From contig JAAESX010000047.1 in assembly GCA_024228935.1 (NCBI GenBank), positions 1 through 64,000 of the forward strand: a stretch of DNA of 64,000 nucleotides, written 5' to 3'. The position numbers and the translations under genes were made by a program. Position 1 is the stretch's first letter, and every line of letters starts with the position of its first letter. The stretch is from Pseudomonadota bacterium (GTDB lineage: Bacteria > Myxococcota_A > UBA796 > CAJQPC01). This document shows positions 34,730 through 42,818 of the stretch, piece by piece. The notes beneath the pieces are model-generated. The model searched no databases. It was not told where the DNA came from and was given only the letters and a program-made list of their open reading frames with translations.

Positions 34730-34733
34730 GATC

Positions 34734-34760
34734 GCAGGTTTCTGTAGCCCGTTCTACAGA
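34734..34760. promoter_or_regulatory. operator-like repeats upstream of the shortened LysR gene
   Basis: Two elements overlap here. GCAGGTTTCTG (34734-34744) is the inverted copy of the element at 34191-34201. TCTGTAG (34741-34747) and CTACAGA (34754-34760) form a perfect 7-bp dyad with a 6-nt spacer. Both lie directly upstream of the LysR start at 34729 and overlap the stop of the serine hydrolase gene. LysR autoregulation through such dyads is common. Confidence 0.45.
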
Positions 34761-35815
34761 CCCAGGATGGCCGTCTCGATGGCCTCGAGCGTGTCGTACC
34801 GGCCCTCGCCGTTCATCACGACGACGAAGCCCCGACCGTCCTCGAGCACGCCGATCTCGGTCGAGGCCCCGACCTCGCCGCCGTTGTGACCCCAGACCTC
34901 GTGTCCAGACAGCTTCCAGCGGTACCAGACGAAGCCCTGGTCGTTGTCCTTCCGGGGAAAGGCGATGTCCCGGAGCTCCTCGTCCTGCCCGTACTCGGCG
35001 AGGAACGTCGCCATGTCGAGCGCCGAGCTCCGCAGCTGGCCGTCCGGGTAGTCCGGGAAGCCGTAGTGCCCCTCCTCGGAGTAGCTGCCGGCTCGAAAGG
35101 TGTACGGCATGGCGGGCTCGGTCGAGAGGTCCGCCAGGTGCCACGCGGTGTGGTCCATCCCCAGCGGCCCGAAGACGTTCGCGTCGCAGAAGTCCGCGAA
35201 GTCCTGGTCCGCCGCGACCTCGACGGCCAGCGCCAGGAGCGAGGCCCCGATGTTGCTGTACTCGGCGGTCTCACCGGGCGCGCCTCCCCAGTTCCGAGCG
35301 CCGTAGTGCTCGCCACCCTCGACCAGGTACGCCTCCAGGAACTCGGCCAGCGGGATCGGCGAGTCCCCGTCGACGTACAGCGCGTCCATCACGTTCCAGT
35401 TGTCAACGATGCCGCTGACGTGCCCGCCGAGCATGCGCGGCGTGATCTCCGTCGAGCTGTCCGGGTGCACGACCTCGAAGCCGGCGACCACGGGCTCGTC
35501 CAGCGCGAGTCCGACATCCAGCGCCGCCACCCCGATGACCGTCTTGCTGACGCTCGCCAGCAGGAACGGCGTGGCCTCGGTCGCCGGGACCTCGTCGTCG
35601 ATGTGGGCCCAGCCGTACCCCTGACACCAGTCGATCTCGCCGTCGACGAGCGTGCAGGCCGCGAGCCCCGGGATGTGGTCGGACTCCATGCGCTCGAGCA
35701 CGGCGGCGTCGACATCCGGCCGGTCGGGCCAGTCGACCTCGACCTCCTCGGTCGACTCGTTGGGGGTGCGCTCGGGCGCGGGATCGCTGCAGGCCAGGAG
35801 AAGGAAGACGTTCAT
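34754..35815 (-). CDS. serine hydrolase, beta-lactamase class C-like lipoprotein
   Basis: This 353-residue protein has a short lipoprotein signal (MNVFLLLAC, no basic residue). It has the three motifs of the class C beta-lactamase/DD-peptidase family: S-x-x-K in ASVSK (Ser88, Lys91), Y-x-N in AEYSN (Tyr186, Asn188), and HNGG in WGHNGG near residue 310, where many esterase-type members have H-x-G instead of KTG. GLAACTLVDGEIDWCQGYGW and FGPLGMDHTAWH are typical. Members include esterases, peptidases and beta-lactamases, so drug resistance cannot be claimed. The enzyme would face the periplasm or surface. Confidence 0.85.
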   Translation of the reverse strand: MNVFLLLACSDPAPERTPNESTEEVEVDWPDRPDVDAAVLERMESDHIPGLAACTLVDGEIDWCQGYGWAHIDDEVPATEATPFLLASVSKTVIGVAALDVGLALDEPVVAGFEVVHPDSSTEITPRMLGGHVSGIVDNWNVMDALYVDGDSPIPLAEFLEAYLVEGGEHYGARNWGGAPGETAEYSNIGASLLALAVEVAADQDFADFCDANVFGPLGMDHTAWHLADLSTEPAMPYTFRAGSYSEEGHYGFPDYPDGQLRSSALDMATFLAEYGQDEELRDIAFPRKDNDQGFVWYRWKLSGHEVWGHNGGEVGASTEIGVLEDGRGFVVVMNGEGRYDTLEAIETAILGL

Positions 35816-35830
35816 GACCCTTCTGACACT

Positions 35831-36916
35831 TCAGAAGCTCCCGCCGACACCCAGCTGGAGTCCCAGGCCGCTGCTCGACGGCACGATGTAGGGCTGGACC
35901 TGCGCCCCGGCCCCTGCGGCCTCGATCAGCAGGACCTCCTCGCTGGACAGCTCGAGCGTGGAGCGGAGCTGCTCGTTGTAGGTGTCGACGCCATCCTGGA
36001 CCTGCTCGGGCGTGAATGTGTACTCCAGGTCGCTCTCGATCTGGGTGGCCTTCGCCGCCGGGACGCTGCCCCCGATGAAGCCCGTCAGCATCGCCACGAC
36101 ACCACCACCGGCGGCCGCGAAGAAGATCAGCCGCTGCTCGGGCGTCTGGCTGTTGTTCATGCCGACGATGCCGACGACCGTGGCCGCCACGCCCAACCCG
36201 CCGAACGCGTACAGCCCCTTGCTCGTGGCGTTGAGCCGCACGATGTCCTGCTCGAGGAACGCCTTCATCTGGTCGCTGCCGATGACACCCAGGTACTCGG
36301 GCACCGTCAGCCGCCGGCTGCCCTGGTAGATGCCCCAGCCCTGGACGGCGTAGATGGGGTCCTGGACGACTTGGGACGGCGTCATCGAGTACGGGTTGGC
36401 CCACGGGCTGGAGACGACGCTCGTGCCGCCACCCCGCAGCTCGGTCTCCTGGCGCACGACGAGCCGCTGGCGCTGGTACTCGCGCACGCTCCCGAGCTTC
36501 TCGGCGGTGAGCGTGGGCCCCGTCGGCTCGGCCTTCTTCTTCTTCGGCTTGTCCGGCAGCTTGTCGCGCATCGCCGCGGACACGATCTGCACGTGCGAGG
36601 CGTCGTCGTCGAAGGCCTGCCCCAGCGATCGAGCCAGCGCCGCCTTGATCGCGGGGGGCACCTCGGGATCGGCCAGGGGAGCCATCAGGGCGTCCCGGCG
36701 TTCCTCTCCGGTGAGCTCGCCGATGGGCACCAGGATGGCGGTCAGGGCCACGCGGTCCTGATCCGTGAGCAGCAGCGCCCCCTCGGGCACCGGCTCGGGG
36801 GCCTCGGGCACCACCTCGGGAGCGGCCTCGGGAGTGGCTTCGACCGTCTCCACGGGCTCGATGGGGGTCTCGGGGTCCTGAGCCAGGGCGAGCGCGACGA
36901 GGAGATGGAGCGTCAT
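35831..36916 (-). CDS. exported hypothetical protein with Pro/Glu-rich linker
   Basis: Starting at the second Met (36916) gives a short signal peptide (MTLHLLVALALAQ) and 361 residues. A Pro/Glu/Val-rich linker follows (TPIEPVETVEATPEAAPEV), then a helical region with KPKKKKAEPTG. The middle has two hydrophobic segments (GLYAFGGLGVAATVVGIVGM and FFAAAGGGVVAMLTGFIGG). The C-terminal end GLGLQLGVGGSF is outer-membrane-like with a final Phe. The combination recalls Myxococcota outer-membrane/trans-envelope proteins, but no family is recognised. It has its own promoter region in the 36-bp gap after the next gene. Confidence 0.6.
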   Translation of the reverse strand: MTLHLLVALALAQDPETPIEPVETVEATPEAAPEVVPEAPEPVPEGALLLTDQDRVALTAILVPIGELTGEERRDALMAPLADPEVPPAIKAALARSLGQAFDDDASHVQIVSAAMRDKLPDKPKKKKAEPTGPTLTAEKLGSVREYQRQRLVVRQETELRGGGTSVVSSPWANPYSMTPSQVVQDPIYAVQGWGIYQGSRRLTVPEYLGVIGSDQMKAFLEQDIVRLNATSKGLYAFGGLGVAATVVGIVGMNNSQTPEQRLIFFAAAGGGVVAMLTGFIGGSVPAAKATQIESDLEYTFTPEQVQDGVDTYNEQLRSTLELSSEEVLLIEAAGAGAQVQPYIVPSSSGLGLQLGVGGSF

Positions 36917-36952
36917 ACCCAACCAGTGTAATCGCGCCTCGGCGATGTTGAC

Positions 36953-38530
36953 TCAGGGGGCCACGGCCCAGCGCCGGACGCCGCCGTCGCGATCGGTCTC
37001 CGGCGGCCCCAGCACCGCGCTCAGGGCATCCACGGCCAGGTCGTGCCGGTCCCTGGGCCAGCCACGCGCGTGCAGCACGATGGTCGTCACGCCGTCGGCC
37101 CGCAGCCCATCGAGGTCCGCGTCCTGCCAGTCGGGGGGCTCCGGCTGCCGAGGCTCCTGCAGGGCGGCGAACCAGGCCAGCACCGGATCACCGGCGACCC
37201 GATCCGCGAGCTGCTCGTCGGACAGATGCGAGAGCACCATGTTGAAGACGATGGGCCGCTGGTGGGTGACCTGGAGCAGCATGTAGTCCAGGTGATGGAC
37301 CGGATCGGCCTGGATGGGCAGGTCGAGGATGACGCCCTCGCCCGCCGCCAGCACCTGGGCGTGGGCCTGGGGCTCGATGCGGAAGACACCGTGGGGCCAA
37401 CGCGCTCGCTGCTCGGCCAGGCTCGTTCCGACGAGCACCACGGCCGCCCCGACGGCCATCGCGACATGCCGCGCCGCCAGTCGATCGGCCAGCCGAGCCG
37501 CACAGACGCAGGCGGCCAGGCTCCAGACGGCCAGCAGCCGATCGGGCCAGTGGAACCAGCCCAGGACGGGGACCTCCTGCATCCACACGAACGGCCCCCA
37601 CGAGCCGGGTGAGGGCCCGAACAGTCCGGGCCCGGGGCCCAGCGCGAGGAGCAGCGTGAGCGCCAGGCCGACCGCGACACCCAGACCCGCGCGGCCACGC
37701 AGGAGCACCAGCGAGCCGAGCACCAGCCAGCCCGGACGCACGGTCCCCGGCCCGAACCAGGACAGGAGCCCGACGCTCGCCCGACGCGCCGTCTCGAGCG
37801 CGAACGTGCCTTCGTCGGCATCTCGCACCGCGCCCGTTCGAAGCAGGAACACCACGACCCACCACCCCGCCACGGCCAGGGCCACGCCGGCTGCGACACC
37901 CATGCGTCGCGCGACGGCGGCCCGCTCGCCCTTCGCCGGCAGCATCCACGGCGTCATCCAGACGAGCGCGAGCACGGTGAGAAGGGACAGCTCCCAGCTG
38001 ACGAACAGGACCAACGCCCCCAGCACGCCACACCACGCGGGATGCAGCCGGTCCTTCCAGGTCAGGCCCGCCACGCCGAGCGCGAGCGCGACGAAGCCGA
38101 GGCCGACCTGCTCGGGCCGCCCCCCCATCAGGTGCTCCAGCATGAAGCCATCGCACTGCAGGAGCAGCCCGGCGAGCACCGCGAACGGCAGCCGCACGTC
38201 CGCCGCGCGAGCCAGGACGGTCCCTCCGATGCCCGCCACGACCAGGTACAGGCCGATGACCACGTTGTACGCCGACTCGAGCGGCACCCCGAGCGCGTGC
38301 AGCCGCCCGACGAGCCACACGTCCAGCCAGCCGCCCAGCACAGGCATCAGGTCGAGGCCGTCGGGCGCGGCGAGCAGGGTCGTCGTCGTCAGGGCCTCGC
38401 GCGAGGCGTGCCAGCCCATCCACAGGTGCCCGGCCAGGTCGACGGAGAAGCCGCCGAACGCCGCGCTCGCGGACAGGACCCAGATGACGGGCAGCACCAG
38501 CAGCACGATGGTGGGCGTCCAGGCCTTCAT
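36953..38530 (-). CDS. multi-pass membrane protein, YfhO/GT-C-like
   Basis: The ATG at 38530 overlaps the stop of the pseudouridine-synthase gene and gives 525 residues. About eleven hydrophobic helices fill the first 420 residues (TPTIVLLVLPVIWVLSASAA; WLVLGSLVLLRGRAGLGVAV; LLAVWSLAACVCAARLADRL). Then comes a soluble tail of about 100 residues (GVILDLPIQADPVHHLDYML, QRPIVFNMVLSHLSDEQLAD). The layout, with helices and then a periplasmic tail beginning with a VILDLP-type segment, is shared with YfhO-like and GT-C-like glycosyltransferases. The first loop DLAGHLWMGWHASRE may hold the catalytic acid. Substrate is unknown. Confidence 0.65.
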   Translation of the reverse strand: MKAWTPTIVLLVLPVIWVLSASAAFGGFSVDLAGHLWMGWHASREALTTTTLLAAPDGLDLMPVLGGWLDVWLVGRLHALGVPLESAYNVVIGLYLVVAGIGGTVLARAADVRLPFAVLAGLLLQCDGFMLEHLMGGRPEQVGLGFVALALGVAGLTWKDRLHPAWCGVLGALVLFVSWELSLLTVLALVWMTPWMLPAKGERAAVARRMGVAAGVALAVAGWWVVVFLLRTGAVRDADEGTFALETARRASVGLLSWFGPGTVRPGWLVLGSLVLLRGRAGLGVAVGLALTLLLALGPGPGLFGPSPGSWGPFVWMQEVPVLGWFHWPDRLLAVWSLAACVCAARLADRLAARHVAMAVGAAVVLVGTSLAEQRARWPHGVFRIEPQAHAQVLAAGEGVILDLPIQADPVHHLDYMLLQVTHQRPIVFNMVLSHLSDEQLADRVAGDPVLAWFAALQEPRQPEPPDWQDADLDGLRADGVTTIVLHARGWPRDRHDLAVDALSAVLGPPETDRDGGVRRWAVAP

Positions 38531-39459
38531 CGGTGCCGCTCGATGACGCGACGCATGTCCGCGGGCATCGGCGCCCGCACGGACAGCGAGCCACCGCGAG
38601 GGTGCTCGATGTGCAGGGCCCGGGCGTGCAGACAGTGCCGGGGGTGCCCGAGTCTCTGGCGCAGGTCGCGCACCGGGGTGCCCTCGAACAGGCCCAGGAA
38701 GATGTCCGGCTCCTGGCCGTAGAGGCGGTCCCCGAAGATGGGATGACCGACATGGTCCAGGTGCACCCGGATCTGATGCGTTCGACCGGTGCGGGGTCGA
38801 CAGCTCACGACGCTCAGATCCCGCAGCCTGGCCAGGACCCGGACATCCGTCACTGCGGGCTGTCCATCCGGGCGCACGCCCTGCTTCAGCCGCACCGGGC
38901 TGGTGTCGTCGGACCCCAGCGGCGCGGCGATGGTCAGCTCGTCCCAGTCGGGATGACCGCGGACGATGGCCCAGTACGTCTTCACCGTCTCCCGCGCCTT
39001 GAACGCCGCCTTCACGTGCCGGTTGGCGTCGGCGTTCCGCGAGACCAGCACGACCCCGCTCGTCTCCCGGTCCAGCCGGTGACCCAGGTGCAGGTCCTCG
39101 CCAGAGAACCGCTCGCGGGCCAGGTTGATGAGCCCCCAGGCGAACCCTCGACCCACGGGGTGCATCAAGAGCCCAGCCGGCTTCGCGAAGGCGACCAGGT
39201 CGTCGTCCTCGTACAGGACGGGCGGGCACGGCGGCTTCGCGACGGACTCTGCTCCGTCCGGCATGGACAGCAGCAGCAGCTCGTTGGGATGGAGCGTCGA
39301 CGACGGCTTCAGGTTCCGCGAGGTCGACCTGACCTCGCCAGCACGGATCGCCGTCGCGACCGCCGTCCGCGACCAGTCGGGGAAGCGCGCTGCGAGGAAG
39401 ACGTCCGCCCGCATCCCGGCTTCACGGGGCGGCACGCGCAGCTCACGGGTGGCCATCAT
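38527..39459 (-). CDS. RluA-family 23S rRNA/tRNA pseudouridine synthase
   Basis: This enzyme isomerises uridine to pseudouridine in RNA. Starting at ATG 39459 (MMATRELRV) gives 310 residues; the open frame extends further upstream but would overlap the divergent gene. An N-terminal S4-type RNA-binding domain (GMRADVFLAARFPDW, RAGEVRSTSRNLKPS) precedes the catalytic domain with YEDDDLVAFAKPAGLLMHP and the active-site block HLGHRLDRETSGVVLVSR, Asp near residue 129. The late motif CRPRTGRTHQIRVHLDHVGH is typical of RluA/RluC/RluD; the exact site is not predictable. It overlaps the downstream membrane-protein gene by four bases. Confidence 0.92.
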   Translation of the reverse strand: MMATRELRVPPREAGMRADVFLAARFPDWSRTAVATAIRAGEVRSTSRNLKPSSTLHPNELLLLSMPDGAESVAKPPCPPVLYEDDDLVAFAKPAGLLMHPVGRGFAWGLINLARERFSGEDLHLGHRLDRETSGVVLVSRNADANRHVKAAFKARETVKTYWAIVRGHPDWDELTIAAPLGSDDTSPVRLKQGVRPDGQPAVTDVRVLARLRDLSVVSCRPRTGRTHQIRVHLDHVGHPIFGDRLYGQEPDIFLGLFEGTPVRDLRQRLGHPRHCLHARALHIEHPRGGSLSVRAPMPADMRRVIERHR

Positions 39460-39478
39460 CGGTGGGTATCCTGCCACT

Positions 39479-40795
39479 GTGTGGTGGATCCTCGCCTGTA
39501 CCGACCCCGTGGCCGACTCCGGCAGACGTGTCGACACCGACTCCGGCGTCGTCGAGCCCACCTTCGACCTGCCGCGAAGCCCCACCTGGGAGTCGCTCGA
39601 CGAGGGCGTCGCGACGGGGCTGGGGGTCTCGGACTGGGATGCAGACGGCGACGTGGACGTGGTCGTCTCGTACGGAAACGACATCCGACCCGGCCCGATC
39701 GCCGTCTACGAGAACGACGAAGGCCTGCCGGAGCAGCCGACCTGGACGTCGTCGAAGACCGCGTTCTACGGCCATCTCTCCATCGGGGACGTCGACGGCG
39801 ACGGGCTCGACGACGTGGCGGTCTCCCGCTTCCTGGGCCCGGACCGCTTCGACACGCCGGGCGGCGTCGAGGTGCACCGCAATGTCGGAGGCGCGCTCGA
39901 GCCGCTCTGGGCCAGCGAAGAGGCCTTCTTCACGTTCTCCTGCGCCCTGGGCGACATGGACCTGGACGGGGACCTCGATCTCGCCGTGGCCGTCGGCGAG
40001 CACTACCACAACGACCCCGACCACAGCCTGGTCTACGAGAACGACGGGACCGGCGCGTTCACGCTCGTCTGGACGACCGAGGCGCCACGCCACAGCTTCG
40101 ACGTGGCCTGGGTCGACCTCGACGGGGACCTGGACCTGGACCTGGCGTTCGCGAACGCGGGTACGCCCCACACCGTCTACGAGAACCTGGGCGGCTCGCT
40201 CGCGACCGAGCCGAGCTGGGAGGCGCCGGGGGAGGCATTCGAGGGCAACTCGCTCGACTTCGGGGACCTCGACGGCGACGGCCTGCCCGACCTGGCCATC
40301 ACGGACAACACACAGAAGACCGGCGACGGACTCGCGCGAGCGTACTGCGGCCCGGACCTGGAGGTCTGCTGGACCTCGGACGACGGCGAGCGCTACCAGT
40401 CCGCGATCTCCCTCGAGGACGTCGACGTCGACGGCGATCTGGACGTCGCGCTGGGCTCCTGGGGCCAGTCCTCTCTCGGCGACTCGGTCCGTGTGTACTC
40501 CAATGATTCCGGCGTGATACAGAGCACCTCAGGCTACAAGAGCTCCACCTCGACCGTCATCGAGGCCTTCGCCTGGGCCGACCTGGACGGCTCGCACGAC
40601 CAGACACAGACTCTCTCGGGCCACCGGCTGATCGAGGTGCCCGGACGCATCGTCCGCGTGACCGGTGGCGTGGCCGGGGACCGTGTCGCGACCGGCCCCG
40701 GCGCGCTCGAGGTGGAGTATCTTCTCCCCGCACCACGGGACCTCGTGGTCACCAACTGGGACGAGGAGCACGGAAACCATGTCTACGGGCGCTGA
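39479..40795 (+). CDS. FG-GAP/VCBS repeat lipoprotein
   Basis: The GTG start gives a lipoprotein signal of only six residues (VWWILAC). After an acidic, low-complexity linker, the 438-residue protein has six FG-GAP-type repeats with calcium loops: DWDADGDVDVVVSY, DVDGDGLDDVAVSR, DMDLDGDLDLAVAV, DLDGDLDLDLAFAN, DLDGDGLPDLAITD and DVDVDGDLDVALGS. These form a beta-propeller of the integrin-alpha type on the cell surface. The last domain (LSGHRLIEVPGRIVRVTGGV) closes with a beta sandwich. The start is 19 bp from the divergent RluA gene. The ligand is unknown. Confidence 0.82.
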   Translation: MWWILACTDPVADSGRRVDTDSGVVEPTFDLPRSPTWESLDEGVATGLGVSDWDADGDVDVVVSYGNDIRPGPIAVYENDEGLPEQPTWTSSKTAFYGHLSIGDVDGDGLDDVAVSRFLGPDRFDTPGGVEVHRNVGGALEPLWASEEAFFTFSCALGDMDLDGDLDLAVAVGEHYHNDPDHSLVYENDGTGAFTLVWTTEAPRHSFDVAWVDLDGDLDLDLAFANAGTPHTVYENLGGSLATEPSWEAPGEAFEGNSLDFGDLDGDGLPDLAITDNTQKTGDGLARAYCGPDLEVCWTSDDGERYQSAISLEDVDVDGDLDVALGSWGQSSLGDSVRVYSNDSGVIQSTSGYKSSTSTVIEAFAWADLDGSHDQTQTLSGHRLIEVPGRIVRVTGGVAGDRVATGPGALEVEYLLPAPRDLVVTNWDEEHGNHVYGR

Positions 40796-41000
40796 GCGAC
40801 GAAAGCGCGCGGACGGCGAGGTCATCATCGCCATCGCCTGGCTGATCGTGGCCACCGCGGTGACGGTCTACCTCGGGCCGCGCCTCGGTCTGCGCGGGTG
40901 GGTCTGGATGTCGGTGCACCACGTCCTGTGCATCGCGGGCTCGAGTCACGGACTCTGGCGGGGCTGGAAGCGCCGTCAGGCCCGCCTGGCGGCCACGTGA
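40779..41000 (+). CDS. small two-helix membrane protein
   Basis: This 73-residue protein starts at an ATG inside the end of the FG-GAP gene (17-bp overlap) with GAGGAG upstream. A basic N-terminus (STGAERRKRADGE) is followed by a helix (VIIAIAWLIVATAVTVYLG), a loop and a second weaker helix (GWVWMSVHHVLCIAGSSHG), then a basic tail (RGWKRRQARLAAT). No family is recognised. It is coupled by GTGA overlap to the collagen-like lipoprotein gene, so the three genes form one operon. Confidence 0.65.
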   Translation: MSTGAERRKRADGEVIIAIAWLIVATAVTVYLGPRLGLRGWVWMSVHHVLCIAGSSHGLWRGWKRRQARLAAT

Positions 41001-42052
41001 TCCTCCTCCTTGCGGGGTGCCTGGCCTCGAAGAAGGTCACGGGCCTGGCCATCGTCAGTCCCGACGCGACGGAGACCCTCGCTGTGTGCCCCGGCATCGC
41101 TCAGCCGCTCGAGGTCCAGCTCGAGCTCCGCAACGGGAAGACGAAGCACACCCGAAGCTCCGGACGAGGTCACGTCGCCTGGCGCGAGCTCGACATCCTG
41201 TTCGACGGAAACCCCCAGGAAGGCACGGGATTCACGCTCTACGGGGACCCCAGGAAGTCGGTGGACACGGAGTACGTGCTCCGCGTTCGGCTGGCCGACC
41301 GACCCGAGGTGGACCACGTGCTCCGCGTGGTCCCTCGCTACGACTGCGCGTACAGCGCCGACTACACCGGAGAGACCGGCGCCTGGGGCAGCCGCAACGT
41401 GTGGGTCGGCCGCGACGGAGATGACGGAGACGACGCGGAGACCCGCGATGACGGCTCGTGGCGAGGCCGGGGCTCCAACGGCGAGTCCGGACGCCACGGC
41501 AGCGACGGCGGCATCGGAGGACCCGGAGGTCAGGGAGGGCACGCCCGCGTGTTCGTCCAGGCCGTGGAGGTCGGTGACCAGGAGCTCATCCAGGTGCTCG
41601 TCGAGGGCGAGGTCCTGCGCGACGGTGACTGGAAGGCCCGGACCCGTCGCTACCTGATCGATCCCGAGGGCGGCTCCCTGACCGTGGACGTCCGCGGGGG
41701 CACCGGAGGCCAGGGCGAGGCGGGCCACTCCGGCGGCGACGGTGGCGACGGTGGACAAGGCGACCCGCCCGGTCGCGCCGGTGACGGCGGACGCGGCGGG
41801 CGTGGCGGTGACGGCGGCGATGGAGGCCCCGGCGGCTATGCCGAGTTCATCGTCGATCCCGGAGCGGTCTGGGCCCTGGAGCTGTTCCTGGTCGAGCACG
41901 GCGGAGGCGCCGGGGGAACCTCGGGCGACGGCGGCGAGGGCGGCAACGGCGAGGGCGCGGGCCAGCCCGGGGCACCTGGACGCCCTGGTCGCACCGGTCA
42001 GGACGGCCCGCCGCCCACCACCACGGAACAAGGGCTGAAACCGTACTTCTGA
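40997..42052 (+). CDS. lipoprotein with collagen-like Gly-rich repeats
   Basis: The GTG start overlaps the previous stop and gives a short signal (VILLLAGC). The mature 351-residue protein has a beta-rich N-terminal domain to about residue 130, then two or three stretches of Gly-x-y or Gly-Gly-x repeats: GESGRHGSDGGIGGPGGQGG, GGTGGQGEAGHSGGDGGDGG, GRAGDGGRGGRGGDGGDGGP and GGGAGGTSGDGGEGGNGEG. Short beta segments sit between them (ARVFVQAVEVGDQELIQVLV; YAEFIVDPGAVWALELFLVE). The repeats contain few Pro, so a collagen triple helix or a polyglycine-II-like bundle are both possible. A surface structural role is likely but unproven. A parS site follows 4 bp after the stop. Confidence 0.7.
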   Translation: MILLLAGCLASKKVTGLAIVSPDATETLAVCPGIAQPLEVQLELRNGKTKHTRSSGRGHVAWRELDILFDGNPQEGTGFTLYGDPRKSVDTEYVLRVRLADRPEVDHVLRVVPRYDCAYSADYTGETGAWGSRNVWVGRDGDDGDDAETRDDGSWRGRGSNGESGRHGSDGGIGGPGGQGGHARVFVQAVEVGDQELIQVLVEGEVLRDGDWKARTRRYLIDPEGGSLTVDVRGGTGGQGEAGHSGGDGGDGGQGDPPGRAGDGGRGGRGGDGGDGGPGGYAEFIVDPGAVWALELFLVEHGGGAGGTSGDGGEGGNGEGAGQPGAPGRPGRTGQDGPPPTTTEQGLKPYF

Positions 42053-42056
42053 GGGG

Positions 42057-42072
42057 TGTTCCACGTGGAACA
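42057..42072. other. parS: parS centromere site 1
   Basis: TGTTCCACGTGGAACA is a perfect 16-bp palindrome matching the ParB-binding parS consensus of Myxococcus (TTCCACGTGGAA core). It sits between the collagen-like lipoprotein stop and the TonB_C protein start, about 20 kb from parAB. Confidence 0.93.
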
Positions 42073-42084
42073 TCGGATTACATT

Positions 42085-42789
42085 GTGAGCATGTTCCTCA
42101 TCTCCCTGGCTCACGCAGGACCCATCGAGGTGCCAGCGTACGAGCTGACGATGTTGGAGTCGGAGCCGCCCGCCTGGCCCGAGGGTCTCGAGGTCAACCG
42201 CAACCGGTCCTGCTCCTCGACCATCCTCTTCGACACAGAGGGCAAGGTGACGGACGTCGAGGTCCGCCGCTGCCCCGATCCGTTCGAGAACGCGGCCGTC
42301 GAGGCGCTGTCCCTCTGGCGGATCGAGCCCTACCTCGACGAGGACCGCCCCGTCCCCGTGCTCCTGTCGGTCAACGTCCAGTTCCATCGCGCCGAGGTGG
42401 CCCCGCGCGCCGCTGTCGCCGTGGCGGCCAGCCCCGAGGACGTCGACATGCCCCCGCCGGAGAGCCGCGAGTGGTGGCGGACGGGCGTGGCCCCGCCGGA
42501 AGACCCTGTTCCCACAGGGGAGGCCCACGACTGGCACCTGCTGGTGAAGAGCCCGCAGATGCCTCCGAAGATGCCTCGACAGGCGGCGGACCTCGGCGTC
42601 CAGGGCACCTGCATCGTCCTGGTCCACGTCGACGCCGACGGTCATCCCTACGGAGCCCAGGCGCTGGACTGCCCCGACGCGTTCGTGGAGTCGAGCCTGG
42701 ACGCCGTGCAGCGCTGGCGCCTCGACCCGCTCGAAAAGGACGGCGTGCCCGAGCGCAGCAGCGTCCTGATCCGCATCGCCTACGAGTAG
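42085..42789 (+). CDS. exported protein with two TonB C-terminal-like domains
   Basis: This 234-residue protein has a short signal peptide (MSMFLISLAHA) and then two TonB_C-type domains. The first is at about residues 25-105 (GLEVNRNRSCSSTILFDTEG, AVEALSLWRIEPYLDEDRPV). The second is at about 150-234 (QMPPKMPRQAADLGVQGTCI, ESSLDAVQRWRLDPLEKDGV). Both keep the strand-helix-strand core and the GxV/I...ALxxWR pattern. Classical TonB has one such domain and an N-terminal membrane anchor with a Pro-rich linker; here the anchor is missing and the domain is doubled. It may be a periplasmic adaptor. The GTG start at 42085 and ATG at 42091 are both possible. Confidence 0.7.
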   Translation: MSMFLISLAHAGPIEVPAYELTMLESEPPAWPEGLEVNRNRSCSSTILFDTEGKVTDVEVRRCPDPFENAAVEALSLWRIEPYLDEDRPVPVLLSVNVQFHRAEVAPRAAVAVAASPEDVDMPPPESREWWRTGVAPPEDPVPTGEAHDWHLLVKSPQMPPKMPRQAADLGVQGTCIVLVHVDADGHPYGAQALDCPDAFVESSLDAVQRWRLDPLEKDGVPERSSVLIRIAYE

Positions 42790-42818
42790 CAATTTCCAGG
42801 ATAACTACGCGATCACGT

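Noticed and set aside
34754..35815. Antibiotic-resistance beta-lactamase
   Set aside because: It has S-x-x-K, Y-x-N and HNGG, but the family includes many esterases and peptidases, and no resistance-specific feature is seen.
41470..42010. CRISPR or tandem DNA repeat in the Gly-rich region
   Set aside because: Repeats are irregular in DNA and explained by collagen-like Gly codons in an open frame; there are no spacers.
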